A stretch of 64,000 nucleotides of DNA from Lotus japonicus (Eukaryota; Streptophyta; Magnoliopsida; Fabales; Fabaceae). Both the position numbers and the translations under genes were made by a program. Below, piece after piece: positions 43,725-56,351 of the stretch (the first letter of the stretch is position 1; every line of letters starts with the position of its first letter). The notes beneath the pieces were generated by a model. The model searched no databases. It worked only from the letters and a program-made list of their open reading frames with translations, and had not been told where the DNA came from. Location: the NCBI RefSeq assembly GCF_012489685.1, contig NC_080044.1, forward strand, positions 27,384,369 to 27,448,368. The letters are read 5' to 3'.

Positions 43725-46700
43725 ATGAAAGTTCTGCTAAATCCCCAACCTCTTCTCTCCCCATCGCACTCTATTTCACCCCAAAAACCCCGAAACTTCA
43801 CTCTCTTCCAGGCTCAGCCATGTCCCAAATATCGCCGCCGTTGGATTGGGCGGCGATGTCTGTCGTCCTCGCCGATGGCCGTGCTGGATTCCGACACCGT
43901 CGAGAAGCCCGGGGTTCCGGAGTTCGACCTGCAGAACCCGTCGCTGTCCTCTTCGTATCGCAGTCCGGCATTGCCGAAGCCGAACCAGACTGTGCTGGAA
44001 GCACAAACTAGGGTCTGCACCGGCCCAACGCAGACTCGACCGCTCGATGAACAACAAGCCTTCAAGGTGTTCGAGACTATTCTTCAATCAGGTTCTTATT
44101 TCTTTCACCTCATATGAATAAGCGCTTGATCATGGTCTCTAGTTTTGATAGAATTGATGATAGAACAAGTTAAGGCTATGTTTGGACTGACCAATGGAGT
44201 GGAATGGAATTGACTGATATTAGGTTCTGTTGTTTGGATTGTTGATTGTTGAAAATAGGATGGGATGAAATAGTACATGATGATTCTATTTCTATCCAAT
44301 TCACTACTTTTTCTTGCTTTATATAAATAGAATGGAATTATTGATGGAATAAGTTAAGGCTATGTTGGAATGGAGTCTAGTGGAATAGAGTTGAATGGTA
44401 AGATTACTTAAAGTAGAATTAAATGAAATGGAATATTGTCGAGTGTCTTCCATTCCATTTTATCGTATACCCTACCTTTTCTTCCTTTAGATACATGTCT
44501 AAGGGTTTGTAAATGAAGAGCTTGAATTTGTGCACTAGTATTTTCTGATTTCTGTGTATTTAATCTTAGCTAAGGGAGAACTCAAGGATGAGGAAGAAGT
44601 TTCTAAAGCGCAACTTGGGGCATTTTTCGCGGCAATGACCATCCGTGCGAATGCCTTTCCAGAAGCGACACAGTGGAGTGAAGGGGAAACAAAGGCAATG
44701 AAGATGTTCTGGCCACTTCTGGTTAGAGTGCTTCCACCTGATGTGGTTTTTGTGGCAGACCCTGAAGGATCGATGATGGGGGTAGGGAGCTCAATTGGAC
44801 CATCGTATGTTGGCAATGGCACCAGCGAAATGAGATTAGTTGGTGCTCTTAGAGAGGTGCTGGCTGGAGGCCATCTTGGATTTGAGGAAGTCCAAGGTTT
44901 GTTGAAGGATGTTCTTCCCTTCCAAGAGGGAGGTGAAAAACATCAAGGAGTAAGTGAGGCTTTGCTTGCGGCATTTTTAATAGGTCAAAGGATGAACCGG
45001 GAAACTGACCGTGAACTAAAAGCATACTGCCTTGCATTTGATGATGAATGTGGTATAAGTTCTAATCTGATCATTTAATTTTATTGTAGCTCATTTTCTG
45101 TTACTTTCTAGATCATCACAGCTAGAATCCCCACTGTTGATATTCTCAAGTTTCTTTTCAGGTCCCCCTCCGGTTGCTGATGTCAGATCATTAACTCATT
45201 ATGGCGAACCTTATGATGGTAACACACGCTTCTTCAGGAGTACATTATTTGTGGCCGCAGTTAGAGCTTCGTATGGTGAATCTTGCTTGCTTCATGGTGT
45301 AGATTGGATGGCACCTAAGGTGTGTGAATTTTTCTCCAATAGCTAGCTGTTTTTAAATTTCTATCTTCAGAACTGACTAACTGAAGTTAATTTTCTCCTT
45401 TGATATTTTATCTTTTATTTCATGTAGAGAATCAGATTTTATTTCGGGGTAATCTATTTTTGTTTTTTTTTTCAGGGGGGAATAACTGAAGAGCAGATGT
45501 TAAAGTATATGGGGGCAAATATAAACTTATCCCCTATTAAGGCCAAGAAACTTCTCGAGGTAATTTTATCTAAATATTTTGTAGCACTAGCATAATGGTT
45601 TTTCTCTATTCTTTTGGCCACTATATATAATGCTATCTTTGTGCGTTTTTCATTCCAGGATGATGAAGTTGGTTTTGCTTATGTAAGTCAGCGTGAAGCT
45701 CGTCCATCTCTGTAAGAGCATCTCGCCATATATTATTTAGTCTAAACCTTATTTACTTCATAAGAGAGAGGGGCTTTCATTGGAAAATGTTTTGATGCGT
45801 TTTATCCCCCTTCAGAATATCAAAGTTTGGCAGGATAATTAGTTTTTGATAAAGTCCTGTCCTGGTTACTTATCTACTTATAGAAACTACAGTGACATTG
45901 TAAAATTGCTTAGAACTATAGGGACTAAATTGAATTTGTGTGGTGGTAAAACTATAGGGACCAATCAGATGTTTGGCCGAGAAGAGAAAATGGAAAGAAA
46001 TGATAGAAAGAAAATGGAGAGAAGAAAAATGGATGGACAAGTATAGCGTATTGGTAAATAAATGTGTTGCGTAAGAAAGAAGATCAAAAGAAAGTTATTT
46101 TCCATCATTACCCCTTATGAATATGTTCCATTGTAATCTTTCCCCTAACATGGGAAGATATTGTTAAAGATGATCTCATTATCAATAATATCCCTCATAA
46201 TTTAGTTTTTGATCAAGCTCAATGGCGTAGTGTGATCCATATAGCCGACTTCACTTAGTGGGATAGGCTTTTGTTGTTGTAATCTTTACCCCTAACAAAT
46301 GCTTTTGCTATTATGCTACATCTTCTCTTTCTTTTTTGAAATGAAAACCAAGGGAAAATTTCTCCTTTTTCACCCTGACATTGAGAATAAAACTTATCAG
46401 TAAGACACACCCTTGTTTTTTTCTCTTCCACACTATTTTTTCCCTAATAAACTAGGAAAAACTCTATTTTCTCGTCACTTTTTATCTTTCCAAATGATGG
46501 GTGATTTAACCTAAGATATATTCCTATATAGGAAATGTTCAGTATGGTCTTGATATCTATGTGTAAATGTATAACAGTATATTGGAATAGAGTTGGCTAA
46601 ACTTGTTCTTTTTTCTGCAGCTACTCTTTAAATAAGATAAGGGAGCACATAAAGAAACGCCCTCCGCTTGCAACAACTGAAAAGGTTCAGCAATATGTAA

Positions 46701-49700
46701 AGGTTGGACTTGGACTTATTTTATCTATTAAGTGATATTGATCTCTCTTAGTTTATTTCTGGTGTTTATGTAAATTTAAAAGGCACCATCATACAGAAGA
46801 ATTGATTCTCTGTTCTTAAAGTCTCAAAATATTTTAAATTCATCACACATTTTCTATTTGTTAATTATAGATGTTTCATAATCCATTATTTGTTAAAAGA
46901 ATGCACAAATGATTTTACAACAGCATCATACTTCCAAAATGAAAGGAACCCAACCCAGAAACTGTTATTATTCAATGATAGAACCCTAATCCCCAATTAC
47001 GGAATTAGAAAAAATACAGGAGAGAGATCCTCCCTCTAACCGGATTCTGAAATGATACCCAAAAGATGCAAAAGATACCTCATACTCTCTCCAACTCCGA
47101 CTATCTTATTTATAGTCTAACTAACTCTAACCCCCAACTAACTAACTACTAACCACTAACTACTAAGAACTACGGGTACCTGTCACTTAATAACATAGAG
47201 TATCGAGTTGCACACTCTATATACCAGATTCACAAGGTAAGAGAGTTTTACGAACATGGAAGTTGCTATTTAAATCATTAAAATAATTTACGGTAATTTT
47301 GGGGAAATTTGAGTGTTTCAGAAGAATATTTTTGTATAGAAATAGTAGTTCAATGGTAGTGGGGAAATTTCAGCTTTAAGGAATGTTAACAAGTTATACT
47401 AAATGTAAATTTTTCCTTGATGTTAGAAATTACAAAAAGAAGTTGTTGGTGAAAGCCTATAATTGGAAATATAAACTTCTGGTTGCTGAAAGACAAAAAA
47501 GGGGCCAGGGGAACAGTTTCCTCTTTAGATGCCTAGAGCGTACATTTTTTATATTTATCACACATAGTTGATAGTACACTTACATTAACATGAATTTTGT
47601 TTTCTGCACTTTTAGATCACTTTTATCGAAATCCTAGGGGTCATGTTATTGTGGCTTGCAAGTTGTGACTATTTCAAAAATCAAAGGAGGAAACAAAATT
47701 TTGGTTGAATTTTATGCAATTCTGCATTTTGAATTTTAAACTGAACAGAGTGAATAGTAGAGACCAGAAGTAGGAATGAAGGTTTTTTGTTATAAACCAA
47801 AGATAGACTAATTGAACTGGCTCAAGGTATGGGTACAAAGAATGATTATTATTATTTTTTACCTTCCTTTAAGAGGTCACCATCTGCTTATGTAGTTTAA
47901 AACTATCTTTTTTTTTCAACAGGCAAGTGGTAAGGAAGCTATTGTTGCTGGATTTTATCATGAAGGTTATGATGAATCATTGTTAATGCTCATGAAAAGA
48001 AGGGGTGTACATTCTGGTTTGGTAGTGAAGGTTGGATTTCACTTTTTTAACATAAAATCTGTGATCCTTTCTGTCATTTTTTGTTTTTTATAAAAAAGTG
48101 TACTATGGGTATTATTACAAACTTTTGCTTATCACCTTTTATTATAATTAGTTAAATAATGTCAGAGTCAATGCCAGGGAGAAAATGAACTGATGAGTTT
48201 GTTATACTTATATCTGTTAGTCAGTTGTTGTAGGCTGTTAGTATGGTATGGTTAGTTAGAGGTTTGTTAATGGTAAGAAGAGGTCTATTACAGGTTGTAA
48301 AATGGTCTAGAGGCCATATAAAGCCTAGATGGTATAGAATAGGGCATAAGAGGAGATCTTGTTAAAGTTGACTGGGCAATACTGAACAGAGTATTCAGCC
48401 ACTCAACAAACCGGAAGGCTGATGAGATTTTGCTCTAATTCAACTAGGTGCAATATACTACTTAATCCAAGATGGAAAATTGTTCGGCGTAAAACAAAAC
48501 TGACAGTAGCTTAGCGCAGAGTCCTAGTGTCAAGCTGAACAACAAGTTGACAGAGGTAGCAGAGAGCTGCAGTAAGGGAAACACTCAAGGCTAGTACCTT
48601 ATGCTGAATATTACAAGAGAGGAAGAATTGGGCTTTGTTTCATGCGATGAGAAATACAACCCCAGGCATTTTGCAAGAATAAACACCTTTGAGGATTTTG
48701 TGTGAACTTGTTGCAGTACAAGACACAACAATTGAGGATTGTGAGAACTCAATCCAATGGGAGGAATCATGACCGTTAGATCTAATCATGAATGGTCAAG
48801 ATTAAAACATTAAGTAAGTCACATGACATTTTAAGTGGTCATGTGATTATCACATGACCATTAAATTTTAAGTGGTTTATATTTGGGGGGTTTATTGTTA
48901 TGATCTATGTCAAGAGAAAATGAACTAAGAAATTGGTAGAGCTGTTAGTAAGTCATTACAGGTTTCTAGTATGGTTAGTTAGAGTTTTTTTTATTTGTAA
49001 AAGGGTCTTGAGGCTTATTAAATGTAGCTGGTAGAGAATAGGGGGCTTGCTGAAAATGAGGACAGTAGGAGAGTAGCAGAGCCTTTCGAATTGCTTTGAG
49101 AATGTTGGCAATCTTGTATTCTTCCTTGTATATTTTGTGACAACATTGACTCCAGTACTGAACCATTGATTCTTCAATCAGACCAATTTCTTTTTGTTAA
49201 TTTTTCTCTACCTGTGTAAATCATCCTAATATATTAATATTTAAAGAGGCTTAGCACACCTTAGCAAAAGAAGTCACTCCATGTAACCTTGATTATGCTC
49301 ATATTGTAGGGAGAGGAAGGGGCCCTCTCAATGACTACAAGATCGCGATCAGGTAACACAACTAAGGGACTTCCAGTGAACTACTGTTCAGGTTTTCGTT
49401 CACTCAACACTTCATCCACATCAGAACCTGGTGGTATGTATTTTGGTTTCCTTATTTACTTCTATATATTATTTAGGCATAAATAATTATATGTCTAAAA
49501 TGTCTGTTTCTATAACCTTTGTTGGTTTTTACTTTTGTCTTTCTTTCCAATGCCATTGACAACACTATCACTGCCAAACTGCGAGTTTCTTACTAGTAAA
49601 GTAATAATTTTGCACTACTACTTATCATAGGTTGATACAACTAAAATCTTGTTATTTAATATTGTAGGAGTGACACGTCAAGGTTTTAGTCTCAAGGTCA

Positions 49701-50819
49701 AAGCCAAGGACTACGGTTTCAAACCCACTGACACACCAAGAACTGATAGATCTGTAAAGTTCTCTAGCATTTCGTGTTTTTCTTCTTTTTGCCATATTTT
49801 GTTCAACATCTGGAACTTATTAGATATATGCTTGCAAGCCACTGTATGTTGAGTTCAACATTTTTCCGTTACTGTTGTAAGGGGTTGCTTGTTCTTTAAA
49901 CAGTGTGTTAGATGAATTAGATATAATCCATTTAAAACTTATTACCCATATTCATGTGATTCTCCATCACTTCTTTTGGGTTTTCCTGGTCAAGCTGTGG
50001 TTGAGTTCATGGTTACCTCTTCTGCTTCTATAGACCAGTTGAATGCCTTTCATTATTGTTCGTTATTGGAAACATTTGCTTGTTTTTTGCTCAAGCATCC
50101 CTTTTCCACCTAATAAGTAACCATGTGAAGGAGTGAGTGTTCATGGGTGAAAGGAGACTATCGCATTCAGAAAAATTAATGAAAATAAAACATTTAATGT
50201 TTCCAATCTCTGAGCCATTAAACTGAGGAGAACCCTGGTAAAAATGTTAATTCTAATTTATTAGCCAGTATAGTGATCTTTGCCCAAGTAATTTTAGAAT
50301 CAATTATCTCTTCATAAGCTCTGATCATCAATTATCTCTTCATAAGCTTTGCCCAACTACTTTACTTTCAAACAGTGTTTGAATAGTATATATTTTATCA
50401 CTTAAGCTATCTTTAATACTTGCATTTGTGTGTGCTGTTTTCCTGGTCTGCTAGTTTTGAATTGTATGCTTCCCTCATATCTTTTTTGAATTCTTTAACT
50501 GAATGTATTCCTTTTTCCTTTCAATGATGTGTTGGAATTTTAGTGTCCCATCAAACCATTATATTTTAACCGAATGTATTCCTTTTGAAACTTTCAGATC
50601 GCAAAAAACATTGTATACGGTTTAGAAGCTCTCTGGGGAAAAAAGGGACCAGCATATGATCGAATTGTCTTGAATGCTGGAATGGTGGATCATTTGCTTG
50701 GAGTTGATGGTGCAGAAGACGTATCTGCAGCCCTAGATCGAGCCAGAGAGGCCATTGACAGTGGTAATGCTCTGAAACGGCTCTTAAACTATATCAAGGC
50801 CTCCCACAGAGTTGATTGA
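43725..50819 (+). CDS. Anthranilate phosphoribosyltransferase-family protein, plastid-type, ten exons
   Basis: Exons 43725-44091, 44570-45052, 45162-45319, 45476-45559, 45659-45711, 46621-46702, 47923-48030, 49310-49433, 49668-49753 and 50598-50819. All introns are GT/AG and the total is 1,767 nt (588 aa). The first about 60 residues are Ser/Arg/Pro-rich with few acids, as in a chloroplast transit peptide. A TrpD/thymidine-phosphorylase-type helical N-domain follows (GFFAAMTIRAN-like, exon 2), then the PRT domain. Canonical TrpD signatures are altered: where GTGGD is expected the protein reads HYGEPYDG, and where KHGN is expected it reads LHGVDWMAPKGG. This matches the divergent plant TrpD-like paralogues better than the tryptophan-pathway enzyme, so the substrate is uncertain. 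Introns 5 to 7 carry old repeats. The family assignment is strong, the reaction is inference. Confidence 0.88.
46180..46285 (+). repeat. SINE-like 3' end in intron 5
   Basis: CACTTAGTGGGATAGGCTTT followed by TGTTGTTGT resembles the 3' end of Au-type plant SINEs, which end in a TTG repeat. The tRNA-like 5' part was not found. Confidence 0.4.
48175..49180. repeat. Pair of diverged direct repeats in intron 7 (TRIM candidate)
   Basis: Two segments, about 48178-48420 and 48910-49180, share GAGAAAATGAACT, TATGGTTAGTTAGAG and a (C/T)TAGAGAATAGGG-type phrase in the same order. About 0.5 kb without coding lies between them. A direct-repeat pair of this size suggests a terminal-repeat retrotransposon in miniature, though ends and target duplication could not be fixed. 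Confidence 0.4.
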
Positions 50820-51649
50820 ATTAGTCCAAAAAAGCATTGCAAATAACATTTAGGTCCCAAATAATGAACAGTTTTTTTTTAGAAGAGAAACTAGTTGATT
50901 TATGAATCGTTTGAGGTTTAGGTTGTGTTTGTACAACTTTCGCCAACATGCTTGGACACCACACATTGCAGTGATTGTAAGTAATTTCACGTGCTAGTTG
51001 TCAATATTAAATTTTTTGTGCATTGTTTTATTAGAAGTTGATTATTTGTTATTTTGTTCTAATCGCTTATTAGAGAATCTTAAACTTTACTCACCAACTT
51101 GTTATGGGCCATATTTAGCGTGCTTGATAAAGTTGTGTAGTTGTCTATTTCTTCACGTACAATTTGGAGCAAATCACTGTTTTCATGAGCTAAAAACACT
51201 CGCATGAAGGTCTTTGAAGCATCTGTCATGCACTCGGATCTCTTGACATTAGCTTGGCACCATATGAATTATTGGATGTGTCCACATTGCAGGTAATTGA
51301 CCAATTGGTGATGGTGACATGGAAACTAGGGTAGCAATACATCAAATCAAGTGGTTGAACCCTACCTTCTCAATTCAAATTAGTTCTTGAAGCCTTAATT
51401 CTTAATCCCAAATTCGTTTATCTATTCCTATTTTTGCCTTCTTTGATTGCCGTAACTAAAATGTCGCAAGTCGTCATTCCCAGATCAAGTTGAAGGGTTG
51501 TTGTTCCTGGCACTGAAAAGAAAACAGATCATGAACCTACAGGCAAGTTCAAGACCGCAACAACCAAATACAATGCTCAATTGAGCAGCAATATTATAAG
51601 ACAGGCTGGATATAACATCCCCTGTAAAGACGCTAACAGCTAGACTCGA
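50820..51649. other. 3' flank of the phosphoribosyltransferase-like gene
   Basis: AT-rich; probably includes the 3' untranslated region. No further gene seen. Confidence 0.5.
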
Positions 51650-51689
51650 CCGGCATCCTCAATCCTCGACCCTCCTCTCCTCTAAAAGC

Positions 51690-52000
51690 ACCTAAATAGG
51701 ATCAGAGATTTCACCCCTTATTTGCTAAAGAATCTGCCAGTGTTACCTTCCCGGTAAGTATGTCTTATTCCCAGGCAGTTTACTTCTTTCATCAATACAT
51801 CAATTTGATTTAGCTCATTGATCAACTTCTATGGTCTTTTATCACTTGATTCAACCCACCCTATTGCAACTGAGGCATTGCTTTCAAGGATCACATTCCT
51901 GAAGAAGAATTGCTAGCAGAAGGTTAGCCCGTGTAGTATCGCTTTTACCTCGGCCTCATAGGCCCCGCCGCCAAAGTCAATTCCAAGTGCAAAGTACCCC
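51690..52000 (-). pseudogene. RNase H-like fragment of a LINE (RVT_3 type)
   Basis: On the minus strand, from about 52000 downward, the frame encodes FALGIDFGGGAYEAEVKAIL, then an ILESNASVAIGWV strand and VNCLGIRHIYREGN. These are the order and motifs of the RNase H-like domain at the C-terminus of plant LINE-type reverse transcriptase ORFs. Stops interrupt it (for example after HGLTFC) and the start is missing. It is a short relic. Confidence 0.65.
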
Positions 52001-52309
52001 CAAGAATTTATTGTTAAACGTCTATTCAACAATTTTTAAATAAATTACATAAATTGTTTTTTTATCCACAACCTAATCAACCGTGATTATGTTCAGGTTT
52101 TCAACTCAAAATCTTATTCAAGATTTATCTATTTTAAATTTTCTATCTGAGCAAGAAACTGACACATCTAAAATCAATCCAAATAATTCTAGATTAATTT
52201 ATAAAACTCAAAATAATATTTTGAACCCATATTTTCAAATCAATTTTCGAAATTTAATTAATTTTAATTAAAAATCAATTTATCTCTATCTTTTTTCTCT
52301 TAATTAAAA

Positions 52310-52339
52310 CTAGTGTTTTTTACCCGCGCGTTGCACGGG
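52310..52339 (-). mobile_element. 3' terminus of a second Helitron
   Basis: Minus strand: hairpin CCCGTGCAACGCGCGGG (52339-52323), 9 nt, CTAG (52313-52310), then host T. The hairpin differs by one base from that of the Helitron ending at 14067. The element would extend rightward; its 5' end could not be located with confidence, and the region up to about 53.8 kb has no recognised gene. Confidence 0.65.
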
Positions 52340-53830
52340 AAATTTGTCTATTGTATTTGATACATCGATTAATATTTTAAATTATAAAATATTTAAAATA
52401 CTAAGAATGTAATAATAATCATAATAAAGATGTAGATATTTAAAGAGCACAAATTCAGACACTCAATTTTAGTGTTTTGTAAGCATACACTTCATTAACT
52501 AATATAAAGTTTTTGAAAAACACTGAAGTTAATAAGCCAAAAGCTTTAAGTTTTGCATATGTGACGTATAGCTGAATTTTGTTTGTGAAGATGTATACTC
52601 ATGTTGCATAAGGGGTAATGCTTTTGTGTTTTAGATATGTAACAATACATAAATATATAATTATTGTTTAAATTATTAAAAATACAGTTAAGTTATATAA
52701 AGAATGAATTTTTTTTTAACTCCTACAAATTTTCATTTTACATATAAAATGTTCCTCCTCGTGAGATCTCGTAACTCTAATTTGTTAGCACTAAAAAATT
52801 TATGTCATAATTTTATAGTACATATGTATTAATATTTTTTATTCCTCGTACTTTTCTTACTATCCAATTATTATAGTTATAAACACATATAAATATACAC
52901 TGACTATTTAGAATTATTCAATTTGTATATATTTTATTAAAAACAACATTCAATACGATGCTATAACTAATAAAATAGGGTCAGGAATAACAAAGTGAAG
53001 TATGCAACTTTAGATGACACTATGTTAGAGAACTATATCACTGTTGATTAAACAACAAAACTACATGCATATGTATACAGTAACAAACACTGAAGTTGTT
53101 AAATTCTAGAGTGCAGTCCACAATATAGAGAAGGCAAATCCAAAAAAAGAAAGGTGAGCAATAACAATGATCACAATTCAAATAACATATCAAAAACATA
53201 AAACACAAAACGGTTTTTATTTCTATGTTAGCTTACCTCTTCAATCAATTTATTCATCATTCACGGTCTCTGAAACAGACAGCTTGAAGGTCATCCTTGA
53301 GAAGGATCTGTGCGAACATAGCAATTTCAAAAATTCTCACATCGAACCTGAGTCAAAACACGTTTACTCTTTGTCAGTCAGGAAAAAGTTAAGTAAAAGT
53401 CAATCATTCAATCAAGAAGACAATCTCCATGGATTAAAGGTAGCATAAAACATCATAAATAGAACAAAATTTTGTATATGAAAAGGGAACAAAGCAAGTA
53501 GATACTAATAGAAACAAATCTAAATTATATCTCAATGAGATAAGACTACTAATAAACTAATCTAACAAATAACAATAAAAACAAAACAAAATCATTAAAA
53601 AATAGTTTTTTATATATGATTTTTTTTTCACGGATAACTATATATTATTTTATAACTTTTTAAAATAATAATTTTAGATTTTAAAATATTTTAACCAAAA
53701 AATAGTTGTTATCCTATTTTCTCTAGCTATAAAATAAGGAATAAGGAAGGTGATGAGTGATGACCTAGTTAAAATTCTCCATAGCTAAAACAGTCAGCCG
53801 CTAGAAATTCAAATTTGCATTTGCTGAACG
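52340..53830. other. AT-rich region, possible non-autonomous Helitron body
   Basis: No gene recognised. A plus-strand open stretch at 53167-53448 encodes 93 residues without a known motif and is not supported. The last 100 bases hold the promoter-proximal region of the PPR gene, without an obvious TATA box. Confidence 0.4.
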
Positions 53831-55720
53831 ATGAAGCTCCTCCGTCATCACCACCGTGTTCCATTCACCGCCATCCTTAAAACCACCTTTCACTCACCGC
53901 CACCCCCAAAACCTTTCATTCATCACCGTGCTTCATTCACCGCCAACCCCATAACCACCTTTCGCGCCATGCCGCCAAACGTTAACACTCAAAACGTCAT
54001 GATCCGCCGCTTTGCCTCCGCCGCTGGAAATTCAGAATCAGAATCGCCGGACGTAGATACTTACAACAAGATGATAGCGGCGAGTTGCAAGGAGAATAAG
54101 GTGGGTGAAGCGCTTGGGTTCTTGAAAGCAATGATTGAGAAAGGTATGGAGTCGAATTCGATTCCGTTCAATGAGGTTATTAAAGGATTGTGCGCTGAAG
54201 CGTGGTGGATGAGAGAGGCTCAGAAGCTCGTTGAGGAGAAGAATCTGAATCCGGAGAGGGCTTTGGGCGTTTGGATCAACATCTCTATGCTTGAGAATCT
54301 GAGACATGCTGTTGAGCTTTATGATCAGATGCGTGTGAGGGGGTTGAGTCCCAATGAGAGTACCTACACGACCCTCATTGATGCCATATGCAAGCAGGTT
54401 CCGGTTGGTAATGAGGCTTATACGTTTTTGAGGGAAATGATTGATAGTGGGTTTTCGCCCTCGCGGCTTCATGCTGATACGTATGAGAAGCTTATAGAGG
54501 GCATGTGCGATCCCTGGAACCGAAGTCCGTCTGAAGCTTTTGATCTGTTCCGAGAGATGTTGCGCCGGGGTGTGTCGCCAAATAAGCATACTTATAATAG
54601 TTTGATGAATGTTTATTGTGTTGTTGAAGGTGAGTTCAGTAAGGCTTTTCATATACATGATGAAATAATGAAGAAGGGGTTTTTGCCTGATTTTGTTTGT
54701 AAGTTTTCACCGTCTCTTGTTACTTACAACGCGCTTATTTATGGGTGTTGCTCTTTGGGGAGGGTTGAGGAGGCTGTGGGGATTATGAGGGGCATGGTTG
54801 AGATGGGTTTGTCCCCTGATGATGTTAGTTATAGCCTTGTTATATCCGGGTTTCTCCGAACCGGGGAGATGAAGAGGGCGTTTGATATGTTCCATGAAAA
54901 GGAGATGAATGAAAACGGAAAATATTGGCAGCACGGCCTGTTTGATATTTATTCATCACTTATGGATGGCGACCTGTTTGATGAGGTTATGTATACTAGT
55001 TTGATAAATACTTATTTAGATGAAGCTGAATGGCTTAAGGTTGTTAAATTGTATGATGAGATGTCATCTCATAGCGATTTGCCATATTCTCTTACATATA
55101 TTTTGCTTTTAAATGGACTTGATAAGAAAGCTTGGACAAGAGAAACTAAGAAGAACGTTCTGAACTGGATATATGGTATGTTTTGGCATATGGAATCTTA
55201 TATTCCTACTTATTTAACATATGATATTCTGATAGAGAACTGCAGTGATAATGAGTTTAAGAATGTGGTAGGGCTTGTCAAAAGTCTCTACATGAGGGAT
55301 GTAGAGAATATTGAAGCAGAAAAAGCTTATGACACAATGCTTCAGTGGAATTATAAGGCAGATGGAACAGTTTGTAATTTATTAATATTTGAACATTGTA
55401 GATGTGATAATGATAATGTCCATAAGGCGTATAATATGTACAAGGAGATGGTGCATTATGGTTTTGCTTCTCATATGTTATCAGTACTTGCTCTTATTAA
55501 GGCTCTATCTCAGAAAGGAATGGACAGTGAGCTGAATTGGGTGATTCAAAACGTATTGAGGAGCTGTGATCTCAATGGTTCTGAGCTACATAAAGCACTT
55601 AATGAAATTGACATCAAGAAAGATAAAATTGATGCTCTTATGAATGTGCTAGCTGAAAAAGCCATGGATTGCCTGTTACTTAATGGTGGTAAGTGTTCAT
55701 ATGCTTCAGCAAGTGCCTAA
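53831..55720 (+). CDS. P-class pentatricopeptide repeat protein, probably mitochondrial
   Basis: An intronless ORF of 629 aa. The first about 70 residues are rich in His, Arg, Pro and Thr and poor in acids (ending IRRFASAAGNS), consistent with an organelle, probably mitochondrial, transit peptide. Repeats of about 35 residues follow: DVDTYNKMIAASCKENKVGE at about residue 74, then STYTTLIDAICK, HTYNSLMNVYC, LVTYNALIYGCCSLGRVEEA and VSYSLVISGFLRTGEMKRAF. Later repeats are degenerate. No E/E+/DYW extension is present, so it belongs to the P class, whose members bind organelle RNA and act in processing, stability or translation. One repeat contains an extra stretch (SPSRLHAD). The ATG at 53831 is the first in frame. 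It is intact, with no close neighbour. Confidence 0.92.
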   Translation: MKLLRHHHRVPFTAILKTTFHSPPPPKPFIHHRASFTANPITTFRAMPPNVNTQNVMIRRFASAAGNSESESPDVDTYNKMIAASCKENKVGEALGFLKAMIEKGMESNSIPFNEVIKGLCAEAWWMREAQKLVEEKNLNPERALGVWINISMLENLRHAVELYDQMRVRGLSPNESTYTTLIDAICKQVPVGNEAYTFLREMIDSGFSPSRLHADTYEKLIEGMCDPWNRSPSEAFDLFREMLRRGVSPNKHTYNSLMNVYCVVEGEFSKAFHIHDEIMKKGFLPDFVCKFSPSLVTYNALIYGCCSLGRVEEAVGIMRGMVEMGLSPDDVSYSLVISGFLRTGEMKRAFDMFHEKEMNENGKYWQHGLFDIYSSLMDGDLFDEVMYTSLINTYLDEAEWLKVVKLYDEMSSHSDLPYSLTYILLLNGLDKKAWTRETKKNVLNWIYGMFWHMESYIPTYLTYDILIENCSDNEFKNVVGLVKSLYMRDVENIEAEKAYDTMLQWNYKADGTVCNLLIFEHCRCDNDNVHKAYNMYKEMVHYGFASHMLSVLALIKALSQKGMDSELNWVIQNVLRSCDLNGSELHKALNEIDIKKDKIDALMNVLAEKAMDCLLLNGGKCSYASASA

Positions 55721-56351
55721 TATCTTTGGTTTTGCTTGTTGAACTCTGTTACCATGCATAAACCTGGAGCTGACTCTACCAGCTTGCATCTAGCATGATT
55801 TGGCTTGGAGGACTTGCATATGGAAAGTTCTTTACCAGGTTAATCATTTCCCTTATCTAGCATGATGTGTCTTGGAGACTTAAATGTTTTTAATCTCATT
55901 TCATTGTTTGTTTGTAGATTTACTTAATATTATGACACTAATGCAATGAAAAAGTTATTTCTTTCTTAGGTCCCACCTAATGTGTCCGAAGGATTAGAGA
56001 TTCTATTGAGTTTTTTTTTTTTCAAATAATGCACAATTATTTTTTTGAGAAGTATGGTTTGTTTTGGCAACGTGGGATGGTGACTTGGCCTACTTTGTAA
56101 AAGCAAATTAGTGGCCGACATAATCCATCACAAGCTAAAAATAGCTGTCAAAGAAAATTATGGTTCTCTCTTTCCTTCAACACCAAAATACCAAATCACA
56201 CCATTGTTATCATATTAAGGAATTTCATTGTTCTTTTATCTTCCCATATCTATGTTCTTAGTTAAGGCCATATCAGTTTGTATCTTAATGAGGCTGGCAA
56301 TGACTTTAAAGATTACCATTTCTGTAAGAATTCTTTACTACATCACTAAGT
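55721..56351. other. 3' flank of the PPR gene
   Basis: No gene; AT-rich. It ends where CACTACAAC (56352) may begin a CACTA-type element. Confidence 0.45.

Noticed and set aside
43776..44087. Several minus- and plus-strand open frames over exon 1 of the phosphoribosyltransferase-like gene
   Set aside because: They are overlaps caused by the GC-rich transit-peptide region; exon 1 with a proper GT donor explains the sequence.
53167..53448. 93-codon open frame
   Set aside because: No motif, no clear promoter, and it lies in a probable Helitron body.
54038..54658. 206-codon open frame on the minus strand inside the PPR gene
   Set aside because: It is a shadow of the PPR coding sequence; no motif and no independent support.
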